A stretch of 64,000 nucleotides of DNA, taken from the NCBI GenBank assembly GCA_964017065.1, contig OZ024785.1:16022174-16086173 (forward strand), in the 5' to 3' direction. The DNA comes from Haliclona indistincta (Eukaryota; Porifera; Demospongiae; Haplosclerida; Chalinidae). The notes under the pieces were generated by a model. The model worked only from the letters and a program-made list of their open reading frames with translations, was not told where the DNA came from and made no database searches. A program made the translations under genes and the position numbers. This document shows positions 33,401 through 44,563 of the stretch, piece by piece; the first letter of the stretch is position 1; each line of letters begins with the position of its first letter.

Positions 33401-36400
33401 GCTTGACGAGAACAAAGATCAGTGACTTACCTCTGAGCCTGGAAGATTTGCCACTGAGACGCTTTGGCTTCAACGTAAACGACGTCATCATGGCGTTCCC
33501 AACGCGCCTATATACAGGTGACCGCGTTGTTCCAAGTCGTAAGTGCCTCGGTGACGAGAGCGGGGCTCTTGGCTTCGACTTAGATCGAGCAAGTGACGAC
33601 TCCATTTTATTATACACGTCACGCGAATCGTCCGTATGCAGGTAAAACGTCATCAATGTTTGTGCGCCAGCGCCGCGCGGCGGACTTTACTTTTGGTGAT
33701 TCCCAGTTGAACGCTCCTTCCCCTTATAAGCTCCTGTCAATATCATAACTAGCTACATTACAAACCACAATATGACCATACTACAATAACCAGATATGAT
33801 GTATTAGTGATGATAGTATATACTACCAAGAGATACTAGTAGACTATAGCATAATGTTACCATGACAATGTGCTATTAATTATGACATGTCACTCACACA
33901 TAATAAACCCTAAGAGATATACTAGCTGACTAATTACTAATAGCATTATGTTACAATGACATCCTTCTCCAAATTAATACACTAAGTATCATCATCACTC
34001 ACTCTTCATCTGGTCCAAGCAGGATGAGGTGTTTTAGTGCTAGGCACTGCTGGAGATGGTGACCAAGAACACTGTCATCCTTCATGATGGGTAGATAGAG
34101 GGTGAGTGTGTCCAGTGTATGCTGAGGGAGTTGAGGTACTTGTGCTTGTGACAAGTATGGTGGGCGGAGTCTAGGGAGTTCCAGTTCCCTCAACCGTGGG
34201 CAGTAGTGGGAGAGTTGTTGCAGCACAGGGACACCTCTATCATCAGAGCACAGGGCACCACGCAACTCCAGTACTGTGATAGCCTGTGAGTATGGGAATA
34301 GAGAGGGGAAGATCTCAAGATATGGAGAGTCTGATTCATTAAGTTTTGTAATTAGAGTCAGTTCAGTCAGTGATCCAGTTCCCTCACTCCTGTGTGTGGT
34401 GGTGGATGAGTAGTGGAGACCAGAGGAGAATGCTTGAAGACACTGAGGAGGAGAGTCATGAAACACCACACTCCATGAGGAGGTAGTGTCACTGTGAGTG
34501 ATACAGTATGCTGTCGTAAACCAGTCTAGTGGAGAGGGTTTCATGTAATCATAATTCTGAACCCTCCTCCCACTGAACACAGTAGACACAAGATGAGGTG
34601 ACTGAGACTCAAATAACAGCTGACACAGAGAGGGATGGGGCTTGACTGGATCATCATCTGGTGAGGAGGAAATAATACAATTTTGAATCAAATTAATCAA
34701 CTTCAAGGTACAGAAAATGTAGAAATTCGTCTGGTTTTCAACTTTTCATGAGTAATAATTTTTGCTCTAACATAAATTATATAATGACATTACTTTCGTG
34801 CTTCAAGAGAAATCTTCCAAAATTTATTTCATACACAAACATTTACGACAATCTTAATTATTTGTTTTAGTCACTCGTTTCTGGGTAACTGCAAAATTAT
34901 ACGCTTCCCTATAGGCATAAACTGATGGAGCATGTATCTCGCTGGAGTACAGTAGTTGTACTGTCATAAACACAGCTGTACAAGTATGTGTAGACATATT
35001 TAGTGAACGTCATAGAGCTGCTCGATGATGCAGTTTGTCTTTGTGAGACGGAAACTATGATAGAAAAGCCTTGATACTTTAAAATGGGTAATGGAAAAAC
35101 ATGGATCTCGTGATTGTACAGTGCTTTTAATCTAGAGGAGCCACTTTTGTGTTTTGTGGTTAACGAGTATGTTTTGTGTTCAGAAAAAGTAACTATAGTT
35201 GCTATTGGACTGAAATTTGCTATGAGTGTTCACACATCATTCTGTAGTGTGTGTAGAAAATCTGGACTGATTATGCTAGTTGACAGTAAAGTTGTTGCTG
35301 CTTGTGTACCAGGCATTGGTTTGCAATTATGAAAAAATGTGTTAAGGCCAGGAAAATAGTATGGAGCTGAGTTAAGAAAATTCCCTTTGCAGTCTGCTGA
35401 ATGACTATTCAGTTCTAATCTCAGCAAGTTAGAGAGCTTAACTTCCAAGCATAGTGAAGTATGAGCCCTAAATGACCAGAAATTGGCGATTTTGGTGATA
35501 AAAGTGTTAAGGCTGAAATCAGGACATCTTTGCGAGTTAAGGTGGCGGGATACCAAAATTAATGATATTCATGATTTTACTGGGTACTGTTATTTTCACG
35601 ACAAGACTGAACTTGGTGGCTGCTTTTTGCACTCAGTCATCACCAGAAAAGGAGGACATGACGCGGAATTCAGTTCACGTGTGGTATACGAATAATTGCA
35701 CTGCGTATCACGATAAAGCACCGACGAGCGCGGGATTTCCATAGTAACAGAATATGGCGGTGAGCACGAGGACTACAGCTAACCAGAGCTACTCTTCTCC
35801 CGAGGCAGCTAACGGATTATAAGACGTTCTGAGCAGCTAATCTATACCCAGAACCACCATCAGCTCTGACGCCTATACAACACAGCTTGGTTTTGGTACT
35901 GTAGCGATCGAGTCACGGGTGGCATAATGTTGAGAAGCTGGTCACCAAGCGTACCATGAAGGTTAGCACTGTAGTACACACTATAGCACCCTCCACAAGC
36001 TAGCCTACGGTACAGGTATACGCTTCAGATACTCATGTAGCTGTAGCAATGCTGCTAGTAGTGATGTGTGATAACTATGACGTCTTTTCACAGAGCAACT
36101 GTCAGTTGTATATACCTCTGTCCCCGGGGAGGGCTATTGTAAACTTCTGGATAGAAACATCACTCATTCTGCTAAACAGTATGTTTGTTAAGATTCTCAT
36201 AAGCAGTGTGTGTGACTGGTGTTTTTCCCCTCACAGATCTGTCGCCTGTTTGTATTGTCCTACCTTATTGTATTGTTTATGATTGTTTTAAACTGTGCAA
36301 TCGTACTTTGGCTAATCATTAATCACCGCATAGATAGAATAATACTAGCATGTATTCAAGAACAACTGTTCAGAGAGTTCAGTCGAACGGTCGTCTCAGG

Positions 36401-39400
36401 AATCCGGGTACATGTCTTGAAGCCTTGCAATAGATTTCTAAGAAAAAGGAAAATCAACATTGCTACTCAATGATCAGAGGTAACTTATTTTGCTACTTGT
36501 GTCCAGACAAGGGCTTACACTTGGTTTCAGACCGTTGCTCAAGTACAAAAGAAAGAGAGGTGTGGTCAACAATGTATGCAGCCAGCGGCAGCCAGCTAGT
36601 GAGTCAGCAGCTTGGTGCTCTGTCTGAAGCACAAGCCAACACAACTCCTTATCCTTACTAGTAAACAATAAACTTGCTGTTTAGGTTCTCTGTAAGCTCC
36701 ACTGAATCGCTCGCAAAAGACTTCAATGCTAGCTATATGATTTGGTGGTACAGAAGCGTACAGAAGTATGCTAGAAGCTCCAGGTAGCTGCATGGTGTCG
36801 CTTTGCAATGATGCCATCTATATAGACCTTTTGCGATGGGCGGGGCGCGCACGTATGTCGTCATGGTAAATGTTGTAGTAGCCATTTTGAGTGTCAAAAG
36901 GGCGCCAAAATTATTAACTGTGATCGACTGAGCGTGAGCGACATGGCTGCAGTGGCTGAATCTCGCTTCTCCTATTACTACAAGACATTGAACACAAAGG
37001 AACAAGATAGGTACAGAGAGAAGCTAGCAATGTTGGGCAGAATGGCAGATCCGTACGTAACGATAGCAGACGGCGGCCGCTCGGCTAACTACAGTCGTAT
37101 CGAGTGGCAAGACTGGCCCGATGTGCATTATCCCGACATCTACAACTACTTTATATCATCTTTAAGTCCCTGTACTCATGAAGAGCTCAAGGCCTACAAA
37201 AGTATGGAGGGATACAAGTATATGATTGATGGCTGGGTCAATGATATCGTAGTTTTTGACATACCGTGCTGTTCCAAGGCTGCTTACCTCGTCACTGGCA
37301 AAGTCAAGCACTCACAGAAGTTGAGCTGTTCTCCTCTCAAGCCATGGGTAGTGGTGCAGAAAGAAGGCGTAGTGATATGTGCACACTGTGATTGTGTGGC
37401 TGGTTTAGGCGAGTCGTGTTCTCATGTCGCAGCTCTTCTTTTTGTTCTAGAAGGAAATAGTCAGCTCAGAAAGGATATGTCTTGCACATCCATGCCCTGT
37501 TACTGGCTACCACCTGCTTTCAAAGCTGTACCCTTCGCACGCATTCATGAAATTGATTTTACTTCTCCGAGCATCAAGCACAAGAAGCTGTTAGATGGTG
37601 AGCAAACAGCTTGTTCTTCAAGTAGCTCTTCAGCCTCTAGCCTTAAGCCCACTGCAGATCAGCTTGACTCCTTATATAAGACCCTGTCTAGTTGTGAGAC
37701 AAAACCTGTTCTCCTCTCAATAACACCAGATCATTCAGATGCATATGCACCTCTAGAAGCACAAGGTGTTCTACCTTTACCACTAAGAGCCCTTTACAAT
37801 AAGGACTATCTGCTGCTGTCCTACACAGATTTGTTAGAAAAATGTGAAGGTGTCAGTCTAATGATAACAGTAGAGCAAGCACGCTTGCTTGAAGAAAAGA
37901 CAAGACAGCAAGCTAGGTCTACGATTTGGTTTGAACAAAGGAGCAGGAAGAGTCACGGCGTCAAAGTTCAAGGCCGCCTGTCATACTGACAGTACTCAGC
38001 CTTCAGCTTCTTTGATCAAATCAATTTGTTATCCAGAAAGCAACAGCTTCAAATCAAAGTCCACTGATTGGGGTTGTGCACATGAGAAAACAGCTCTTGA
38101 AGCTTACTGCAGTGAAAACAAAACCAATCACACGCAATTTACGGTCTCTTGTTGTGGATTGATCATCAACCCCTCCCATCCCCACATGGGTGCAACACCT
38201 GATGGGATTGTGACTTGTGAATGCTGTGGCCGTGGTGTGCTAGAAATCAAATGTCCCTTTTCGTGCAAAGACAAATCGTTTGTCGAAGCAACTACCAATT
38301 CCAGGTTCTTTCTTACTGAGGATGATGGGGTTTTTACACTCAAACGAAACCACGCTTACTACTACCAAATTCAGCTACAAATGAAACTTTGTGAAACTAC
38401 GTTTGGTGACTTTATCGTGTGGCGTGATGGTGAGCTCATTGTAGAGAGAATTTATATCGACAACTCTTTTCTTGTTCAAGCTTTGGAAAAGGCTTCTACT
38501 TTCTTTAAGCTTGGAATTCTTCCAGAAATTCTAGGGAAATGGTACACTAGATTGCCCGAATATCAACATGAGACTCAGGCATGTACTGTGGATGACGTGT
38601 GGTGCTACTGCCGATCAGAGGCGGAAGGAACAATGATCGCCTGTGACAATGAACACTGCTCTATCATATGGTTTCATATGTCTTGTCTTCATCTCAAGAC
38701 TACACCTAGAGGTAAATGGTATTGTCCAGATTGTAGAAAGAGACCATCAAACAGAAATTAGACACTATTATTTGTTTATCTTATAGCCCTCTTATCAACT
38801 TATTCACATATCATAATCTGTCTATCTTCACGATCATTTTTAATTGAATGGTACAACAGACTCACAACAATTACACAAAGCAGAACACACAGTAACAATC
38901 TTGTCTATCATACTACAATCTGTACCAGAATTACACATGATTAAACTTATTGGGAGGGTACACTTTAAGATCCTATACTTCAGTTTCAGTAGGCCGATAA
39001 CACGTTCTACATGTATGCGCACACGTGCTAGTTCACGAGAGGTGTCTACTTCACATTGACTGAGCTGGGGCTTTCCTTTAGTAAATGCTGGTAACTTGAC
39101 CTCAGCACAGAACAACCCAGCCGCCTCATGAATGTTAAAGCCCCTGTCAGCAAGTATTAAATCACCATTCATTAAGTTCTCCAAAATGCCGCAGTTCTCA
39201 GTCAAATGCACATCAGAGACTCGCCCACCCCATGCCTTGGACACAAAAGAAATGCTTCCTTGAGGTGTTATTCCGATCAAGAATTTGCATGTATTATGTT
39301 GTTTGTAGTTTGACCATGTCTGTGCCCGTGCCATGAGTGCTGCTGGCCTCTCCATGAAAACCTCAAAACAATCTATTATTGTTACACACTTCCTAAACTT

Positions 39401-42400
39401 TTTTCTAAATGCCATGGGCATGGTCTTGTACAGCTCCTCTCGTTCGGGCCATTTGATTAGTGGTTTAAATCGCTCATACATGACATTGATCCACTTTCGA
39501 AAAGCTCTAGAAACATTGGAAGAGTGGATTCCATAGTGGTGTGCAAGATGCTGGACTTCTAGGTTAAGACGAAGACGTACAAGAACCATTATAAACTGAT
39601 CGATCATAGGCATAGCTGTCCTAGAGGAGTTGCTGACGTATGGAGAAATGAAATCAAACAGACCCTTTAAAATCACTATGCTTGGAAGACCAGTGTAAAA
39701 TCTAACCTTGTTGTCATCGTCCTTTAGCGAGTCATAGCTAATCATTTTTTTCTCCAAAGCTGTCAATTTGGAATTCAGAGCACCATTTTGTCTCAACAAA
39801 CGTGAAATTTCCGCTCTCAGCACTGAAAGCTCTTGAGCTCCTTCGGCTTCATCCTCACAAGGCAACATGGCAACACTTGGTTCACCTCTCACTTCATCAC
39901 CTTCAGACTGGGTATCAGCTTCTTCAACTTCACAGGCACACTCATTCAACACCTCGGCTGCTAGTACTGATTGCATCTCGGCTATGGCTTCTTCCAAAAT
40001 CTCTCCAGTTATCTCAGCAACCTGCATTCTCAGTTTATCTTCTGTTAGTCTTGCAGCAATATCCTTCTCCTCGCACTTTTTCCTTTCTACAGCCTCTGCT
40101 ATCTTCCTTTTAGTAGCTACCAACTTGTGAAAACGCGTTAGTTTGCGTTCGTCAGCAGCTTTCAACGCACCGCTTTTGTGTTCAAACACAGTAGGAATGT
40201 ATGCCGGAGAAAACGGGTTGTTGCTTTTCTCTCCTCCTAGGAAATGTTCGCTGCAGATCCAGCTAGAATCGTTGGGCTTCCAGTCCTTTCGCTTTACTGC
40301 AGCCGCCCAAGCATTCCTTCGCGCCTCATCTCTCGGAAATCTATAAAACTTCACTCCCGATCCCTTCTCGTATCTCCTCTTACATCCGACTGCAACGCAA
40401 CACTTTCCCATACTTCAGCACTGACGGATAGCTCTCGAATACTGCAGGTTAGCTAGTTTTTGACACCCAAATTGGATACTACACCGTTTACCATGACGAC
40501 ATACGTGCGCGCTCCGGCCATCGCAAAAGAACTATTCTTTCATAGTTGGGCACTAGAAGACGCTGCTCTCCATCGCTCCATTGTCCTGCTGCGATAGCAC
40601 GATGTTAAGTGACAGAGACGCTGGCGGTATGATCCCTGTCGGCAGCGACGACGGCGAGCCCCGCGGCGACTTCTAGAATCCATCTCTTCGTCAACAAAGG
40701 GCTTATGAGCTCCTACAGAGACACCATAGACACTAATAGCCATTGGGTAAATTTGAATTTAAACTTACGAAAGCAGCTGTTGACACTGTTTGTACAACGA
40801 GCAAGAACTTGAAAGTAACCCAACTTTACCCCAAAAAGGGAACGCTTTCCCATATCTCAGTCTAAATTTCGACCATGCCATTCGATACCTAAAAAGCCAG
40901 TCTTTCAAACCTGGGGCCGGCAAGTGGAAAAAGTTAAGCTTTTCAAGCGACAGTCGCTCAAAATTTGAAAAAAACCATGTTTTTGACACCGCCAATACAA
41001 TTGCAATTGAGCGACGGTCGCGAAATTCACCCCCGTTTTGGAACGTTTTCCCGCTACTTTTCTGCAACTCTTTTTATGCCAGTCAATAGCTAATAAGCTG
41101 AAGTTTGCTCTCTGGGGTAGGCAAATATGAATTTGTGTTCACGTCAGCCAGAATGCCTGCTAGAAGTTCATCTCCCAATAGAACTAATACATTAACTAAG
41201 GGGAGTATACGTTGAATTAGTATAAGGAAATGGTACAGGATGTCGTTATTAGCTGGCAATGTCTTACTCGCGCTGTCTCTAGGACCTGATTAATGTATGT
41301 TTCAAGCCTATGCTCCCCGCTGTTGCGAAGCTACAAGACCGACCATCGCGAGGAGGTTTGTGCAGTTTTTATCGAGTTGCATGCTAAACGAAGAGCTTAC
41401 AGCTACCTGAGCACGCTTACCACCCCAGGATCTAGGACTTCAAGGATGCTTTTTCGATATCTCTCTTTTGTTCGTTAGATACACGATCGAACGCCAAACT
41501 CACTTGATCCCTGGATAGCCAGATACTTGTAGTTTTCACTAGTTGTTAAGGTGGCGGGATACCAGAATTAATGATATTCATGACTTTAGCAAGTATCTGT
41601 ATATTTCTAGCCATGGGTATTCTTGCAGACAGAGCTGCTGCGTGCAGCTTGCTTGCCTATCGATAGGCATCGAATATAGCAAATTTCAGCAACACAGTGT
41701 TAGCCATCGCGGAGCGACGAGCTCTCCCTGTGAATGCTGAGCACGATCGATTGTATACACTTTTTCTTTAGTTGTGTGAAAGGTACGAGGCTAAAACTGC
41801 TCACGCAAGCTCATCTGCCATCTATGCAGGTATTTATGCGATGATTTCGCCGAGCGCTTCTCGTACGCGATAGTACAGCAAGAATACCCATGGCTAGAAA
41901 TATACAGATACTTGCTAAAGTCATGAATATCATTAATTCTGGTATCCCGCCACCTTAAACTAGCGCGATACGTCCATCCATGCGCAAACGCGGTCAGCGA
42001 GAACACCAACTTTAGCTGTGACTTCGATTCTCTGCCGTGTTATAATGATATTCATCCAATATGAGCGTTTATCGATTACGTGTTTCTGCGTGCGCTGCGC
42101 CGCTCACTGTCGAGCGGCAAGAATGGCGCCGATCAAAAGCTGTGTTTTGCGGCTTTGCCCGTTCTTAAGCGTGCTTCTACAGCATAGATATTAGCTAAGC
42201 TCGAGGAATAATAACCGCCAAGCCTCGTTGTGGCGCTAGACAGTGGCTGCTGTGTCGTAGGTGTGGTTCGTTGTGACGTCGTACTGATTACTGTGATGTC
42301 ACAAACATGGCGCTATTGTATTAGCTTCAATGGGAGAGAGCTGTAGAGCATCGTGAGTCGTGCATTCTCTCATGCTCATAGTTGCAATCTGCATTAAATG

Positions 42401-44563
42401 CAATAGAAAGGGCTATGTAGAAAGTTGTGTGGACTAACACACAACTCTGGGAATAAAAAGTGGCTCCTATAGATTAAAAGCACTGTACATGACGCCTCTC
42501 TCTTATAGAATCAATAAAACTCTTTAACAATACCTGATGTACTTGACTCAGAGTTAGTGTCGTCCTGGTCAGTCCATGGAGTGATCAGTTCAGTAGGGAT
42601 GGTAGTGAGACCAGCCAGGAATAGTAACACAGGCCAATGAGTCACTTGGACCCTCCTCCAGCTGCGGTTCATTGCCCTGAGGTACTGTTGTATCGGAAAC
42701 AGGTCGTGTCGCTGTAGTAGTTCTGTTAGCTGTTGGGGAGGAAGCTGGGACCAGTAACGACCGGCTAAGAATTCCTGAAGGGTTAGGTGAGTGAAGCTGT
42801 GAGATGATGATCGTTTAGCGCGACAGTCATGAAGTGGCTTCACTGAGTGCATTAAACCGAGAGTGTCACTGGGAACGTTATCAAAGATGTACTTTCTCTG
42901 CTCTATTCCCCTGGCAGCAAGCTCACCAAGCTGGTTCAGCTGATGGCTGACATCTGATGGTAGATCACTCAGATCATCAATATCACTGTCCAGATGGCGT
43001 CGCAATAGATTCAGTACAAGAGCCTCGTACAGCTGGGTCAAGGTGCTGGGAGCAAAGCCCTTCTCTCCGCTCTGCCAGTATTGTAGGTAAAGCTCGGTCA
43101 CAATGGTGCAGTGAAGAGGATTGTAGAGTACTGATGAAATGAATGCTTGAGTGGAGATGTATGATTTCAGGTCCCTCAGCAGGTCATGGTTGTTCTCACA
43201 TGCTGAGGTCAGGTAGGTCTCAATGTCCTGCTCATTGAAACCAACAATCTCCACATGTTGATCTAAGCTGTTCTTGAACTGGTGTGGCAGTGTTTTGGTA
43301 GCAAAGGGACGACTGGACACCACAACAGTGGCTTTACGAAGTTCACGAGATTGTCGTCGTAGTAACCTTATGAAGATGGAGTCTGTTCGCTGGTCATCGG
43401 ATAACTCATCGTAACCGTCAAAGATCAACAGTACGTTCTCTCCCTCTCTTTCTTCTACTTCTTGGCAAATGGCTTCTCTGATGTTCTTGCAAGGATGGTA
43501 GAGGAGATCAGAGAGGCACTGGGCAGTTCGTGTTGTCTCGTCTCTCAGCTGCACAAGGATTACTAGATCCCAACTTTTTAACAATTTGCCATCTGCCCAC
43601 TGGTGGCAGAGCTGCCACAGCAAGGTGGTCTTGCCAATGCCTGGTGCACCCTCTATTAGTACAGTACTAGCTGTAGCCCCACTAGCTAGTACTGTGATCT
43701 GGTCCTTAGTGAGAGGAGTCTGCTTCTGTTGGATCAGGTCTATATTACCATGCAACTGGTAGAGGAGGCACTCTCGCTGTAACTTGTCTCCCTCGTAATC
43801 TTCTTTGTGGACCAGGACCAGATTGACAATCTGCTTGGGACGATGGCGTGTGAACTGTGGCTTTGAGTAGCCAGGATACTCTGCACTGTACAGGTCCTTC
43901 AGATACTGCTGGTAGGTGGTGAGGGGGTGTGGTGTGGAGTGGGTGGGGTCATCTGCTGTATGAGAGAGGTCACTCTGTACATGACTACTGACCATACACT
44001 CACCTTGACTAGCTGGGTCAGGGAGGTGTGGCGAGTGGGTGGGGCCATGTGATGGTGAGTCTACATGTGCGATTGTGATGTAGTGTGTCAGTATAAACAG
44101 CTCATACCTGTCTCACACTGCTGCAATGCTGTCCTCACTTGTTGAGCTAGTTCCCCACAGCGAGCGTCCTCCATGGCCTCCAGTAGTCTCTCCCATGTCA
44201 CTGGTCCATCACCAGCTGTTCCTCGTAACCAGTGGCTCAGCATAGTCAGGCACCAGTCCTCCACATTGCGATGGCTGCTCTGCTCTATATTGTCCAGATG
44301 GTAGTCACTGATATTCAGTGCTAGACCCAGTCTCCTCCAGCGTGATGCAACACTGTCTATGATGAATATCTTGTGATGGCGGCCACTATCATAGTACTTG
44401 AAACAGTTCAGGAGTTGGAGTGTGGGCTTGTCACCTGGAATGGGTCGGTACACAATATTGTGTATGATCTACTAGTCACACACTCACTCAGTCCTGGTCC
44501 AGGATTAGGATGTACATCACCAGCCAATGCTAGTAGAACCATCACAATACAAAACAGAGCCAT
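30436..44563 (-). CDS. NLR receptor copy 1: 2A-like leader, DEATH, NACHT, LRR
   Basis: Five exons: 44488-44563, 44108-44434, 42534-44060, 34003-34657 and 30436-30916; total 3066 nt (1021 aa), fully open and in phase. Exon 1 codes for a hydrophobic leader ending GDVHPNPGP (residues 15-23). Exon 2 is a DEATH-fold domain (LNISDYHLDNIEQSS ... TWERLLEAMED). Exon 3 holds the NACHT NTPase: Walker A GAPGIGKTTLLWQL, Walker B LLIFDGYDEL, and SSRPF sensor. Exons 4-5 carry ribonuclease-inhibitor-type LRRs. Such receptors are expanded in sponges and are thought to sense microbial ligands. The 7.9-kb intron 3 and 3.1-kb intron 4 are swollen by transposons that copy 2 lacks. The ATG chosen (44563) is the first in frame after a stop. 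Confidence 0.9.
31122..32362 (+). CDS. Unknown protein of the 2.8-kb transposon, plus strand
   Basis: Exon 1 (31122 to about 32021) and exon 2 (about 32080-32362) join across a short intron (gtatagtaat ... ttgctacag), giving about 395 residues. It begins with a very basic segment (MAKRRTKPTRKKSKAKQRKK), likely nuclear or DNA-binding, followed by a helical, Cys-containing body (LLDWYKCTEQYVVSSKG, PSLMIGCFHALLRRVE). I do not recognise a family or a DDE/HUH/tyrosine-recombinase signature. Position inside the TIRs implies a transposition-related or cargo role. Confidence 0.6.
32510..33603 (-). CDS. Unknown protein of the 2.8-kb transposon, minus strand
   Basis: Probable five-exon gene starting at ATG 33603. 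Exon 1 (MESSLARSKSKPRAPL ... KRLSGKSSRLR) is basic. The next exon enters at GATCTACTC near 33370 and codes for DLLNAMLKQHPLPLQSLLYY and an acidic EEYSTSEEEESELD. Two short Ser-rich exons follow near 33015-33065 and 32890-32955. The last exon (from about 32829, DTSTLEDIAATLSRNYPHL) ends at 32510. Phase is consistent if each junction is phase 1. No known domain is seen. It is convergent with the plus-strand gene of the same element. Confidence 0.5.
36934..38761 (+). pseudogene. SWIM/YqaJ-nuclease/PHD protein of ISL2EU, frameshifted
   Basis: The first ORF (36934-37989) has a SWIM-type zinc finger (CDCVAGLGESCSHVAALLF). The second (37889-38761) carries the YqaJ-type nuclease (GCAHEKTALEAY, GATPDGIV, LEIKCPF, YYYQIQLQMKL) and a C-terminal PHD finger (WCYCRSEAEGTMIACDN ... 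WYCPDC). The two frames overlap; the switch falls near 37935-37945, inside the typical W-x-E-R-x-x-R-V-T-A-S-K-F motif, so a single-base loss is likely. YqaJ proteins are lambda-exonuclease-fold nucleases and the accessory gene of ISL2EU. Confidence 0.82.
38840..40411 (-). CDS. THAP-DDE transposase of ISL2EU
   Basis: Intact 523-aa ORF. Residues 1-78 are a THAP zinc finger (C5, C10, C53, H56 with the AVPTF-like end PTVFEH). Residues 85-225 are coiled-coil and acidic. An HTH_Tnp_4-like helix-turn-helix follows (LVRLRLNLEVQHLAHHYGIH). The DDE_Tnp_4 core has D347 (IIDCFEVF), D422 (LILADRGF) and E469 (HVERVIGLLK). All three acidic residues are present, so this copy may still code for an active enzyme. 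Confidence 0.92.
   Translation of the reverse strand: MGKCCVAVGCKRRYEKGSGVKFYRFPRDEARRNAWAAAVKRKDWKPNDSSWICSEHFLGGEKSNNPFSPAYIPTVFEHKSGALKAADERKLTRFHKLVATKRKIAEAVERKKCEEKDIAARLTEDKLRMQVAEITGEILEEAIAEMQSVLAAEVLNECACEVEEADTQSEGDEVRGEPSVAMLPCEDEAEGAQELSVLRAEISRLLRQNGALNSKLTALEKKMISYDSLKDDDNKVRFYTGLPSIVILKGLFDFISPYVSNSSRTAMPMIDQFIMVLVRLRLNLEVQHLAHHYGIHSSNVSRAFRKWINVMYERFKPLIKWPEREELYKTMPMAFRKKFRKCVTIIDCFEVFMERPAALMARAQTWSNYKQHNTCKFLIGITPQGSISFVSKAWGGRVSDVHLTENCGILENLMNGDLILADRGFNIHEAAGLFCAEVKLPAFTKGKPQLSQCEVDTSRELARVRIHVERVIGLLKLKYRILKCTLPISLIMCNSGTDCSMIDKIVTVCSALCNCCESVVPFN
41550..41954. mobile_element. TTAA-flanked MITE
   Basis: About 80-bp inverted ends (GGTGGCGGGATACCAGAAT ... CATGGGTATTCTTGC) with TTAA on both sides (41546-41549, 41955-41958), as in Kolobok or piggyBac-type elements. 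A related left end lies at 35541, and an older relative at about 47640-48090 in a DLAT intron. Confidence 0.8.

Larger units (their letters stand above)
30941..33736. mobile_element. 2.8-kb TIR transposon with two intron-containing unknown genes
   Basis: The termini CAGGAGCTTATAAGGGG ... are inverted at the right end. The first 33 bp match with one mismatch, and similarity resumes inward (AATCACCAAAAGTAAAGTCC) after a 14-bp indel. It is flanked by the direct repeat TCAATA (30935-30940, 33737-33742). The paralogous NLR intron at 52390-52425 has a single TCAATA and no insert, i.e. an empty site. It carries one gene per strand, neither with a transposase motif that I recognise. Confidence 0.92.
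36828..40529. mobile_element. ISL2EU-type DNA transposon (PHIS superfamily)
   Basis: TIRs of about 50 bp (CTTTTGCGATGG ... CGCACGTATGTCGTCATGG) face each other at 36828-36880 and 40478-40529. It encodes the two convergent genes known for ISL2EU: a YqaJ-nuclease protein (+) and a THAP-DDE transposase (-). Confidence 0.88.
35119..42485. mobile_element. Composite 7.4-kb insertion with Tc1-like ends in NLR copy 1
   Basis: The left end CAGTGCTTTTAATCTA and its inverse at 42470-42485 extend about 28 bp (next block GGAGCCACTTT), flanked by TA (35117-35118, 42486-42487). The paralogous intron at about 57410 reads 'ttgtacgtgacgcc' with no insert. TA plus CAGTG ends are typical of Tc1/mariner-like elements or their MITEs. 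No mariner transposase is present. The body is filled by an ISL2EU element, a TTAA-type MITE and unassigned sequence (35541-36827, 40530-41545 and 41960-42450, no gene supported). Confidence 0.8.

Noticed and set aside
35754..36660. Hydrophobic ORF at 36219-36473 as a membrane protein
   Set aside because: Short, without conserved motifs or a paralogue in unit 2, and inside the composite insertion; not enough support.
41094..42450. Possible small genes such as 41293-41478 and 41791-42009
   Set aside because: They overlap MITE arms or repetitive sequence and have no domain or splice support.
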